Source of the DNA: Sphingobium cupriresistens
Lineage (GTDB): Bacteria > Pseudomonadota > Alphaproteobacteria > Sphingomonadales > Sphingomonadaceae
DNA length: 36,161 nucleotides
NCBI RefSeq assembly: GCF_004152865.1
Contig: NZ_SEOO01000034.1
Location: 1-36,161 of the forward strand
Direction of reading: 5' to 3'
Part shown: in pieces, positions 24,975 to 32,249 of the stretch
Layout: each line of letters starts with the position of its first letter
How positions within the stretch are numbered: the first letter of the stretch is position 1
Notes under the pieces: generated by a model
Databases searched by the model: none
What the model was told of the DNA's origin: nothing
The model's input: the letters and a program-made list of their open reading frames with translations, nothing else
Translations under genes and position numbers: made by a program

Positions 24975-27341
24975 ATGGGGATGAAGATGGCGGCGGCGGT
25001 CCTGATGGGATCGGCCGTCTGGACCGGCGGCATGGCGCAGGCGGCGGAGGGCGATGCGGGCGACGGCGCGATCGTCGTGACGGCGCGGTTGCGCGAGGAA
25101 GACCCGCAGCAGGTGCCGGCCGCGTTGACACTCGTCAGCGGCCAGGAACTGACGCGGACTTACACGGTCAATGTCAGCCAGTTGAGCCAGTTGGCGCCGG
25201 CGCTCAATTATTCGTCCGCCAATCCGCGCAACACCGCCTTCACCATCCGCGGGCTGGGGTCGAGCGTCGTGGCGGTGAGCCAGGCCAATGACGGGCTGGA
25301 GCCGGGCGTGGGCTTCTACGTCGACGGGGTCTATCATGCCCGGCCGGCGACGGCGGCGTTCGATTTTACCGATATTGAACGGATCGAGGTGCTGCGCGGG
25401 CCGCAGGGGACGTTGTTCGGCAAGAACACGACCGCCGGCGCGATCAACATCCTGTCGAAAAAGCCGGGCTTCGATTGGGGCGGAGAGGCGGAGCTATCCT
25501 ATGGCAGCCGCGATTTTCTGCAGGCCAAGGCGGCGGTGACGGGGCCGATCGCCGGGGACGTGCTGGCGTTCCGCCTGTCTGGATCGGTGACGCGGCAGGA
25601 TGGATATATCCGCAATATCGTGCGGGACGAGGATCAGAACAATATTCATAATGACGCGATCCGCGGACAATTGCTGTTCGCGCCATCGGACGATTTTTCG
25701 CTGCGGCTGATCGGCGACTGGTCGAATTTCAAGAACAACTGCTGCGCGCAGGTGCATGTGCGGATCGCGCCGACATTGAAGCCGGCGGCCCAGCAATATG
25801 CCGCGCTGGCCGCCAATGCGCCTGGCGGCGCCTATGCCCCGCCGAGCACCAATCCCTATGACCTGGTGACCGATAATGACGCGCCGCTGGGCGTGGACAC
25901 CAATGAGGGCGGGGTGTCGGGCATCGCCGAGTGGACGTTGGGCGGGGTGACGCTGACGTCGATCAGCGCCTGGCGCTTCTGGAACTGGGATGCGGGGAAC
26001 GACCGAGACTATACCGGGCTGCATATCCAGACGACCCAGCATATCCCGTCGCGGCAGGACCAGTTTTCGCAGGAGTTCCGCATCGGTTCCAACACGCCCG
26101 GCCCGATAGACTATGTCGCGGGCCTCTATTATTTCCACCAGAAGATCGTCGGCCATCCGATCAGCATCTATGGCCCGCTGGCGACCTACTGGCTGTTGCC
26201 GGGGCGGCCGGCGGACCTGCTGGACGGATACCAGACCGCCGGGCGCACCGATTTCCGGTCCGAAAGCTTCGGCATTTTCGGCGAGGTGACATGGCGGCCG
26301 CTGCCTCGGATCGCGATCACCGGCGGCATAAGATATACCTATGAAGAGAAGGACGGCGTCTATGATGTGACTGCCTTTGGCGGGCTGACCACGGGGCTGA
26401 CGCCGGCCTTGGTCAGCGACAAAAATTCGATCCTGCGTAGCCAGTCCTACAGCGCGCATCTGGGCGATGGCAGCGCATCGGGACGGGTGAACATCGCCTA
26501 TGACCTGACCGACGGGGTGATGGCCTATGCCAGTTTCGCGCGCGGGCAGAAGTCGGGCGGGATCAACATGTCGGGCCTGCCGGTCTATCCCGCCGGTGTG
26601 CCGGGCCATGCGTCGGGCGACCCGATCCTGAGCACGGTGACGGTGCGGCCGGAGAAGAACAGCACATGGGAGGGCGGGGTCAAGACACGGCTGCTGAACG
26701 ACGCGCTGACCTTCAACATCGACGCCTATTATACCCGCGTCAACGATTTCCAGGCCAATGTGGTGGACAGCGCGGCGGTGATCGCGCTGCGCAGCTATCT
26801 GGCCAATATCCCCAAAGTGACGGTCAAGGGGATCGAGTTCGACGCCGCGGCGCGAGTGGGCGCGCGGCTGACGCTGCGCGCGGCGGGGGCCTATTCGGAC
26901 GGCATCTATGCCAGCTATCCCAAGGGGCCATGCCCGATCGAGAAGACAGGCAGCGGCACCGCGCAATGCGACCTGTCGGGGCAGGCTATGCCGGGCCTGC
27001 CCAAATGGACCGGATCGGCGGGTGGCGAATATCGCCTGCCCATATCGATGGCGGGCCGCGAAGGCGAGATGGTGCTGCGCGCCGATGCGGTCACTCGCAC
27101 GAAGATTTTCGGTGATGCGACCGGGTCGGCCTATACCGTCATCAAGGGCTATACGCTGGTCAATGGCAGTATCGGCTATCGCACGCCGCGTTGGGAGGTG
27201 GCGGTGTTCGCGCGGAACATTTTCGATAAAAATTATATGCAGAACCTGACCGTACAGGCCGGCAATAGCGGACTGATCGTCGGCACGCCGAGCGATCCGC
27301 GCACCATCGGCGTGACGTTGCGCGCGGCGCTGGGCGGTTGA
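24975..27341 (+). CDS. TonB-dependent outer-membrane receptor under a predicted Mo-box
   Basis: The 788-residue protein has a signal peptide (MGMKMAAAVLMGS...MAQA), a TonB-box-like GAIVVTAR, and a plug domain with TIRGLGSS, DGVYHARPATAAFDFTDIERIEVLRGPQGTLFGKNTTAGAINI. A 22-strand barrel follows, with late motifs YDLTDGVMAYASFARGQKSGG and ARNIFDKNYMQ. Such receptors import siderophores, cobalamin, metal chelates or glycans. The upstream Mo-box and nearby ModE-like regulator suggest a molybdate, tungstate or metallophore substrate, unlike the usual Fur or sugar control; this is inference. The protein ends RAALGG rather than with the customary terminal Phe. ATG 24975 follows AGGGTG closely; ATG 24954 and 24981 are alternatives. 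Confidence 0.9.
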   Translation: MGMKMAAAVLMGSAVWTGGMAQAAEGDAGDGAIVVTARLREEDPQQVPAALTLVSGQELTRTYTVNVSQLSQLAPALNYSSANPRNTAFTIRGLGSSVVAVSQANDGLEPGVGFYVDGVYHARPATAAFDFTDIERIEVLRGPQGTLFGKNTTAGAINILSKKPGFDWGGEAELSYGSRDFLQAKAAVTGPIAGDVLAFRLSGSVTRQDGYIRNIVRDEDQNNIHNDAIRGQLLFAPSDDFSLRLIGDWSNFKNNCCAQVHVRIAPTLKPAAQQYAALAANAPGGAYAPPSTNPYDLVTDNDAPLGVDTNEGGVSGIAEWTLGGVTLTSISAWRFWNWDAGNDRDYTGLHIQTTQHIPSRQDQFSQEFRIGSNTPGPIDYVAGLYYFHQKIVGHPISIYGPLATYWLLPGRPADLLDGYQTAGRTDFRSESFGIFGEVTWRPLPRIAITGGIRYTYEEKDGVYDVTAFGGLTTGLTPALVSDKNSILRSQSYSAHLGDGSASGRVNIAYDLTDGVMAYASFARGQKSGGINMSGLPVYPAGVPGHASGDPILSTVTVRPEKNSTWEGGVKTRLLNDALTFNIDAYYTRVNDFQANVVDSAAVIALRSYLANIPKVTVKGIEFDAAARVGARLTLRAAGAYSDGIYASYPKGPCPIEKTGSGTAQCDLSGQAMPGLPKWTGSAGGEYRLPISMAGREGEMVLRADAVTRTKIFGDATGSAYTVIKGYTLVNGSIGYRTPRWEVAVFARNIFDKNYMQNLTVQAGNSGLIVGTPSDPRTIGVTLRAALGG

Positions 27342-27549
27342 GGCGCGCCCTGCGCCTGGTCGCGGTCGCGGGAGTTTGGGCTTTGAGATGCTTGCCGAAA
27401 ATTCCGTTCGCCGCAGTCACAAGATTTTCATGTTGCGCTGCAAAAAGAAATCTGGTCCCTTGTGAATGGCGGTGGAACAGGCCCTTAAGCCTTCAGTAAC
27501 CATAGAGGGCGCATGTTCCATCCTACGACTTCAAGTCGGAGGGCTTAAC

Positions 27550-28098
27550 ATGGGTACGAGTGCAAGACCGGCGGATGGGGCTGTAACCCTGGCGGAACTG
27601 CGAGAGTTCGCAAGCTTCTCATCCTCCACGCAACGCTATATTCGCCGATCGCTGGATATCGGGCTGCATCGCCGCGACGCGATGAAGCTATGGTCCCGCG
27701 ACATGGTCGAGGAAGCCTCCATCCGGGCGCAGGCGCGCATCTATGGGCGGCTGGACGATATCAAGGCGCGCGTACCCGACGACAGCGGTCTGGAACAGGT
27801 GGAGCCGTTCATGGCGCCGCTGGTGACCATATCCGCCTTCGACCTGGGCCAGGATCGTCTGGGCAGCTTTTCCTCCTACCGCTTCCTGTATGAGCGACTG
27901 CTGGGCGCGGGGGCGCGGCCCTGGTTGCCGGGCGCTTTCTGCGCCGCGGCCAGCCTGCCGCACCTCCACCCCGAAAAGCGGCGCGCGCTGCTCCAGTCGA
28001 TCAGCGAGGCGGCGGCGACGGCGGTGGGCTGGTCCAATCGCGAACCGACCTTCTACCCCGAATGGGTGGAAAAGGTGGATCTTTCCAAGGCCAACTGA
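27550..28098 (+). CDS. Hypothetical protein, 182 aa
   Basis: The soluble, mostly helical protein begins MGTSARPADGAVTLAELREFASFSSSTQRY and contains RDMVEEASIRAQARIYGRLDDIKARV and later HLHPEKRRALLQSISEAAATAVGW. I do not recognise a domain. ATG 27550 is chosen because GGAGGG lies six bases upstream; a palindrome CGACTTCAAGTCG (at about 27527-27539) overlaps the ribosome binding region and could form a small hairpin there. A strong terminator follows at 28136-28174. It ends the block that starts with the TonB receptor, with a 208-bp gap between. Confidence 0.65.
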   Translation: MGTSARPADGAVTLAELREFASFSSSTQRYIRRSLDIGLHRRDAMKLWSRDMVEEASIRAQARIYGRLDDIKARVPDDSGLEQVEPFMAPLVTISAFDLGQDRLGSFSSYRFLYERLLGAGARPWLPGAFCAAASLPHLHPEKRRALLQSISEAAATAVGWSNREPTFYPEWVEKVDLSKAN

Positions 28099-28135
28099 GC
28101 GCGACCTTTACGGTCCGGGCTCGTTCGCCTTAACG

Positions 28136-28174
28136 AAAAGGCCGCGTGGGGTGGGGGCCTTGCGCGGCCTTTTT
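28136..28174 (+). terminator. Rho-independent terminator
   Basis: AAAAGGCCGCG (28136-28146) pairs perfectly with CGCGGCCTTTT (28163-28173) around a 16-nt GT-rich loop, ending in TTTTT. It lies 38 bp after the stop of the 182-residue hypothetical gene. Confidence 0.9.
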
Positions 28175-28228
28175 CATGTCCAAGCGGGCGGGCCTGGGCT
28201 ATCGGTCCGGCTTTGACGGGAGGGGCGG

Positions 28229-28636
28229 ATGATCGCGACGATGATGGTGGTGGCCGCGCTGGCCGGGGCGAGCGATATCGGCGTCGCCGATCCGCAGCGG
28301 CGGGCGCTGCTCGATGCGTTGCGGCCCGCGATCGAGCGCGACCTGATGCAGAAGGTCAAGTTCGTGGTGCGCGCGCTGCGGCGGCAGGATCGATGGGCCT
28401 TCGCCCATGTCGTGCCGCAGACGCCGGTGGGCGGTTCGATCGATTTCAGCCAGACGCGCCATGCCGAGCGGGTCGAGGCGGGGATATTCGACGAGCCGGA
28501 CGTCTACGCCCTGCTGGAGCAGAAGGACGGACGGTGGATCGTGCGGGACTTCTTCGTCGGGCCGACCGATGTCGTCTATCTGGCCTGGCCCGACGAATTT
28601 GGCGCGCCGATGGGGCTGTTCGAGCGAGCGGAGTGA
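28229..28636 (+). CDS. Hypothetical exported protein, 135 aa
   Basis: The protein starts with a short hydrophobic stretch (MIATMMVVAALAGAS) that could be a signal peptide cleaved near residue 15, implying a periplasmic location. The rest reads LRPAIERDLMQKVKFVVRALRRQDRWAFAHVVPQTP and ALLEQKDGRWIVRDFFVGPTDVVYLAWPDEF. This pattern is common among conserved exported proteins of sphingomonads with no assigned function. GGGAGGGG precedes ATG 28229. It stands alone between the terminator and a convergent SDR gene. Confidence 0.7.
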   Translation: MIATMMVVAALAGASDIGVADPQRRALLDALRPAIERDLMQKVKFVVRALRRQDRWAFAHVVPQTPVGGSIDFSQTRHAERVEAGIFDEPDVYALLEQKDGRWIVRDFFVGPTDVVYLAWPDEFGAPMGLFERAE

Positions 28637-28655
28637 GGGTGGCGCGGCCGCTCAG

Positions 28656-28695
28656 GCGCCCACCCCCACCCCTTCATTAAAAGCGAGGGGCTAAA
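28656..28695. repeat. Decayed copy of the CCCCACCCCC...GAGGGG repeat
   Basis: CCCACCCCCACCCCTTCATT...GCGAGGGGCTAAA resembles the right end of the larger element at 30848-30984 (CCCCTCCCCTGAAGGGGAGGGGCTAAA). Both lie just beyond the stop codon of a minus-strand gene and could act as weak terminating hairpins. Confidence 0.4.
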
Positions 28696-28704
28696 ATTTG
28701 CGCT

Positions 28705-29562
28705 TTATCCGTTGACGATCGTGCCTCCATTGGGATGAAGCACCTGGCCCGACATATAGCTGGCGTCATCGCAGGCGAGGAAGAGGAAGGCGGGGGCGAC
28801 TTCGTTGGGCTGGCCGGGGCGGCCCATGGGGGTCGATTCGCCGAAATGCGCCAGCTTCTCCGGCGAAACGCCGCCGCTGGGGTTGAGCGGGGTCCAGATC
28901 GGGCCGGGGGCGACCGCGTTGACGCGGATGCCGTCCTTTACCAGATTTTCCGACAGGCTGCGGGTGAAAGCGGTGATCGCGCCCTTGGTGCTGCTATAGT
29001 CCAGCAGTTCGGACGCGCCCTGATACATGGTGACGCTGGTGCAATTGACGATCGCCGCGCCCTTTTTGAAGTGCGGGCGGGCAGCCTGAGTCAGGAAGAA
29101 CATGCCGAAGATATTGGTTTGGAAGGTACGGCGAAGCTGGTCTTCGGTGATATCGGTGATATCCTGATCGGGATGTTGTTCGCCGGCATTGTTGACGAGA
29201 ATGTCGAGCCGGCCGAAGCGATCCATCACCTGCTGGATCGCGGCGTCGCAAAAGCTCTTCTCGCCGATATCGCCGGCGATGGTCAGCGCCTCGCGCCCTT
29301 CGGCTTCGACGATTTGCGCGGTTTTGCGGGCATCGTCATGTTCGCACAGATACAGGATGGCGACGTCTGCGCCCTCGCGGGCGTAGAGCGCGGCGACGGC
29401 GCGGCCGATGCCGCTGTCCGCGCCGGTGACAAGCGCGACTTTGCCGTCGAGGCGCCCGGAGCCGGGATAGCGCGGTTCCCATTCGGGCTTGGGGTCGAGG
29501 CGGCTTTCGTGACCGGGCAGACCATCTTCGCGGATCATTTCCTCATGGCTGTTGCTGGACAT
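28705..29562 (-). CDS. SDR family NAD(P)-dependent oxidoreductase (glucose/ribitol dehydrogenase-like)
   Basis: The 285-residue short-chain dehydrogenase has an N-terminal extension (SRLDPKPEWEPRYPGSGRLDGK) before the cofactor motif TGADSGIGRAVA, typical of the YghA/YhdF/GsiB-like subgroup. It also has NNAGEQHP, the catalytic serine in NCTSVTMYQG, and the YSSTKGA Tyr-x3-Lys pair. The end (SYMSGQVLHPNGGTIVNG) is canonical. Subgroup members are often general-stress proteins; the substrate is unknown. ATG 29562 has AAGGAG seven bases upstream. Confidence 0.92.
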   Translation of the reverse strand: MSSNSHEEMIREDGLPGHESRLDPKPEWEPRYPGSGRLDGKVALVTGADSGIGRAVAALYAREGADVAILYLCEHDDARKTAQIVEAEGREALTIAGDIGEKSFCDAAIQQVMDRFGRLDILVNNAGEQHPDQDITDITEDQLRRTFQTNIFGMFFLTQAARPHFKKGAAIVNCTSVTMYQGASELLDYSSTKGAITAFTRSLSENLVKDGIRVNAVAPGPIWTPLNPSGGVSPEKLAHFGESTPMGRPGQPNEVAPAFLFLACDDASYMSGQVLHPNGGTIVNG

Positions 29563-29608
29563 GGCGTCTCTCCTTTCGCCATGCCCAACGTATGAGCCGC
29601 GCGAGGGT

Positions 29609-30304
29609 TCAGCGCCGCCGGTAGCGGAAGTACCAGACTTCGTGGCCGATGCGGCGGGCCTTGGCCTCATAACGGGTTTCGGGCCAGCCGCCGGGGCGGG
29701 TCTGGAAATCCTTCGGTTCGCTGGCCAGCCATTCGAAGTCGGGATGGCCGTTCATCACCATCAGCGCCCAGCGCAGATAGACCGGATGGTCGGTGCCGAA
29801 GCGAAATTCGCCGCCGGGCTTGAGTTTGCGCGCGATCATCGCGACCGGGCCGGGGTTCATCATGCGGCGCTTGGCATGACGCGCCTTGGGCCAGGGATCG
29901 GGATGCAGCAGATAGACGAAGCTGAGCGCGCCGTCGGGGATGCGCGACAAGACTTGAAGCGCGTCGCCCATGTGGAGGCGGACGTTGCCCAGCGCACCGT
30001 CGCGGACATGGCCGAGCGCGGTGACGACGCCGTTGAGGAACGGTTCCGCGCCGATGAAGCCATGGTCGGGCAGCATGTCGGCGCGATGGGCCATATGTTC
30101 GCCGCCGCCGAAGCCGATTTCGAAATGGAGCGGGCGATCGTAACCGAACAGGCCCGCGGCGGTGATCTCGCCGTCTTCCGGCACCGATATGGCGGGCAGG
30201 AGAGTGTCGACCAGTTCCTGCTGCCCCTGGCGCAACTTGTGCCCCGACTGGCGGCCATAGAGGCGGTTGAGGGTCGTGGGATCGCCGGATTTATGCGCTG
30301 TCAT
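29609..30304 (-). CDS. trmB: tRNA (guanine-N7-)-methyltransferase
   Basis: TrmB methylates G46 in the variable loop of tRNAs using S-adenosylmethionine. The 231-residue protein has RLYGRQSGHKLRQGQQELV at the N-terminus, the SAM-binding FEIGFGGGEHMA, and the diagnostic LLHPDPWPKARHAKRRM, followed by GGEFRFGTDHPVY and a C-terminal TRYEAKARRIGHEVWYFRY. ATG 30304 gives the family length. In sphingomonads it usually follows metK closely; here about 690 bp of repeat-rich DNA separates them. Confidence 0.96.
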   Translation of the reverse strand: MTAHKSGDPTTLNRLYGRQSGHKLRQGQQELVDTLLPAISVPEDGEITAAGLFGYDRPLHFEIGFGGGEHMAHRADMLPDHGFIGAEPFLNGVVTALGHVRDGALGNVRLHMGDALQVLSRIPDGALSFVYLLHPDPWPKARHAKRRMMNPGPVAMIARKLKPGGEFRFGTDHPVYLRWALMVMNGHPDFEWLASEPKDFQTRPGGWPETRYEAKARRIGHEVWYFRYRRR

Positions 30305-30535
30305 GGGACGGCTGACTAGCGGGCGAGGGGAATGGGGGCAAGGGCCGAGCGCAGAGGCGCTCCGGTCGCGAGGCGATGCCATGGCGCAGCCTGAAACCTG
30401 TCCCTCCCCCAACCCCTTCTGTGCAGTCGGGGTCGGCGGAAGGGACAGCATGAAAGGCGGTTGTCGGCGGGCGCTGAGGAGGAGCGCCGCCGGTTTCGGC
30501 GGATATGGCTGAAAGCCGACCGCCGCCTGGTTTCG

Positions 30536-30700
30536 TCAGGTTGGGCCTGTCACGAACTTGCCCTTCGCGTCCTTGCAGGGGGCGGCAGATGCAGGAGCAG
30601 CATGGCCGACGATCACGGCAAGGTCGACGAGGGCGTGGCAACCATCCTTGTCATCGAAAGCCTCTTTGGCAGAGGTGTCGGGTCCGACAGGGGTGGCGAA
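30536..30700 (-). pseudogene. Possible relic of a small exported protein gene
   Basis: A minus-strand frame reads AVIVGHAAPASAAPCKDAKGKFV before stopping at 30536. The ASAAP cleavage-like site and CKDAKGKFV resemble small exported sphingomonad proteins carrying CKDAKGKFxKC. There is no proper hydrophobic signal core or start, and the second cysteine is missing, so it looks decayed. This rests on pattern memory only. Confidence 0.25.
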
Positions 30701-30782
30701 CCCGACAAGAGCGCTATGGGCCGGGCGCGCGGGCTTTCCTAATGAACTTTTCGTCATCTTATGGACAGGTGGGGAATGCGCG

Positions 30783-30820
30783 AAAAGGGCGCCGGAGCAT
30801 GGTGCTGCGGCGCCCTTTTT
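30783..30820. terminator. Bidirectional rho-independent terminator
   Basis: AAAAGGGCGCC (30783-30793) pairs perfectly with GGCGCCCTTTT (30809-30819) and the hairpin is followed by T runs on both strands. On the minus strand it would end transcripts from metK about 170 bp after its stop. Confidence 0.85.
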
Positions 30821-30847
30821 GGGGATTGGATGATATTTTGGAAGATG

Positions 30848-30984
30848 CATCCCCTCTCCTTCAAGTGAGGGGCAGCGAGACTTGGTTCGGCGAAGTCGGA
30901 CCTAGTCGCAGCGGGGTGGGGGGCTTCAATAGTGCGCCTGGACGACAGCCCCCACCCCCTACCCCTCCCCTGAAGGGGAGGGGC
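30848..30984. repeat. GC-rich MITE-like palindromic element
   Basis: The left end CCCCTCTCCTTCAAGTGAGGGG and the right end CCCCTCCCCTGAAGGGGAGGGG (30963-30984) are each hairpins, and the blocks CGGGGTGGGGGGC and CAGCCCCCACCCCC are inverted to one another inside. The whole is an imperfect palindrome of about 135 bp ending 8 bp from the metK stop. It looks like a known style of sphingomonad dispersed repeat. Confidence 0.6.
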
Positions 30985-30992
30985 TAAACAGG

Positions 30993-32192
30993 TTAGGCCA
31001 GCGCAGCCTTGAGCGCGTCGACCAGGTCGGTCTTTTCCCAGGGGAAATAGTCGCCGTCGGGGGTGCGGCCGAAATGGCCGTAGGCGGCGGTTTTCTGGTA
31101 GATCGGCTTGTTAAGGCCGAGATGGGTGCGGATGCCCTTGGGCGTCAGGCGCACGAGCGTCGGCAGGACGGCTTCGATCGCGGACGCCTCGACCGTGCCG
31201 GTGCCGTGCAGGTCGACATAGAGCGAGAGCGGCTCGGCGACGCCGATGGCGTAGCTGAGCTGGATCGTGCAGCGGCGGGCGAGGCCGGCGGCGACGATGT
31301 TCTTCGCCAGATAGCGGGTGACATAGGCGGCCGAGCGGTCGACCTTCGTGGGGTCTTTGCCGGAGAAAGCGCCGCCGCCATGGGGCGACGCGCCGCCATA
31401 GGTGTCGACGATGATCTTGCGGCCGGTGAGGCCGGCGTCGCCGTCAGGGCCGCCGATTTCGAACAGGCCGGTCGGGTTGACGTAGATGCTCTCGTCGCCC
31501 GGCAGCCAGCCTTCGGGCAGGATGTCGGCGAAGACGCCCTTGACGTAGGCGCGCAGCTTTGCGCGGCTTTCGTCATTGTCCATGTCCTTGGCGTGCTGGG
31601 TGGAGACGACGAGAGCGGTCGCGCGGACCGGCACTTCGTTGACATATTCCAGCGTCACCTGGCTCTTGGCGTCGGGTTCGAGAAAATCGACTACTTTGTT
31701 GTGACGGTCGTGGGCCAGGCGTTCCAGGATCTTGTGGCTGTAATAGAGGGTGGCGGGCATCAGGTCGGGGGTTTCGTCCGACGCATAGCCGAACATGATG
31801 CCCTGATCGCCGGCGCCTTCATCCTTGTTGCCGCTTTCATCGACGCCCTGCGCGATGTGCGCGGACTGGCCGTGGAGGTTGTTTTCGAAGCGGAAGGTCT
31901 GCCAGTGGAAGCCGTCCTGCTCATAGCCGATGCGCTTGACGGTGGCGCGGACGGTCGCTTCGATCTCTTCCTTGGCGCCCGGTGCCCATTCGCCATTTTC
32001 ATAGACGCCCTTGCAGCGGATTTCGCCGGCCAGGACGACGAGCTGGGTCGTCGTCAGGGTTTCGCAGGCGATACGGGCTTCGGGGTCTTTCGACAGGAAC
32101 AGATCGACGATCGAGTCGGAAATCTGGTCCGCGACCTTGTCGGGATGGCCTTCGGACACGGATTCCGAGGTGAAGAGAAATTGATTGCGCAT
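30993..32192 (-). CDS. metK: S-adenosylmethionine synthetase
   Basis: MetK makes S-adenosylmethionine from methionine and ATP. The 399-residue protein shows [20 protein letters not shown] at the N-terminus, the hexapeptide-type loop [12 protein letters not shown], and [20 protein letters not shown], the P-loop-like phosphate motif. It is somewhat longer than the E. coli enzyme, as usual in alphaproteobacteria. ATG 32192 has GGGAG just upstream; an in-frame extension to 32228 would run into the operator palindrome. The neighbouring 20-bp palindrome suggests repression by a methionine-cycle regulator. TrmB downstream uses its product. Confidence 0.97.
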   Translation of the reverse strand: MRNQFLFTSESVSEGHPDKVADQISDSIVDLFLSKDPEARIACETLTTTQLVVLAGEIRCKGVYENGEWAPGAKEEIEATVRATVKRIGYEQDGFHWQTFRFENNLHGQSAHIAQGVDESGNKDEGAGDQGIMFGYASDETPDLMPATLYYSHKILERLAHDRHNKVVDFLEPDAKSQVTLEYVNEVPVRATALVVSTQHAKDMDNDESRAKLRAYVKGVFADILPEGWLPGDESIYVNPTGLFEIGGPDGDAGLTGRKIIVDTYGGASPHGGGAFSGKDPTKVDRSAAYVTRYLAKNIVAAGLARRCTIQLSYAIGVAEPLSLYVDLHGTGTVEASAIEAVLPTLVRLTPKGIRTHLGLNKPIYQKTAAYGHFGRTPDGDYFPWEKTDLVDALKAALA

Positions 32193-32225
32193 GAGACTCC
32201 CGTAAGACATGGGCGGACGAAAGGA

Positions 32226-32245
32226 CATAAAGAAAACTTTATGTG
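32226..32245. promoter_or_regulatory. Perfect 20-bp palindrome upstream of metK, candidate SahR-type operator
   Basis: ACATAAAG (32226-32233) and CTTTATGT (32238-32245) are exact inverted complements around AAAA, in otherwise GC-rich DNA, within the 57-bp gap between lnt and metK and 33 bp before the metK start. It resembles CATAAAG...CTTTATG palindromes that I recall for ArsR-family SahR/SamR regulators of methionine-cycle genes; the regulator is not encoded in the window. Confidence 0.6.
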
Positions 32246-32249
32246 GCTA

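Larger units (their letters stand above)
30305..30992. other. Repeat-rich intergenic region between metK and trmB
   Basis: No intact gene is convincing in these 690 bp. The region holds an imperfect hairpin at 30398-30448 (CTGTCCCT / AGGGACAG arms), a possible gene relic at 30536-30700 on the minus strand, a clear bidirectional terminator at 30783-30820, and a palindromic element at 30848-30984. It must also contain the trmB promoter. Confidence 0.6.

Noticed and set aside
32193..32249. SAM riboswitch before metK
   Set aside because: The 57-bp gap is too short and shows only the 20-bp operator-like palindrome, with no SAM-I, SAM-II or SAM/SAH core that I can recognise.
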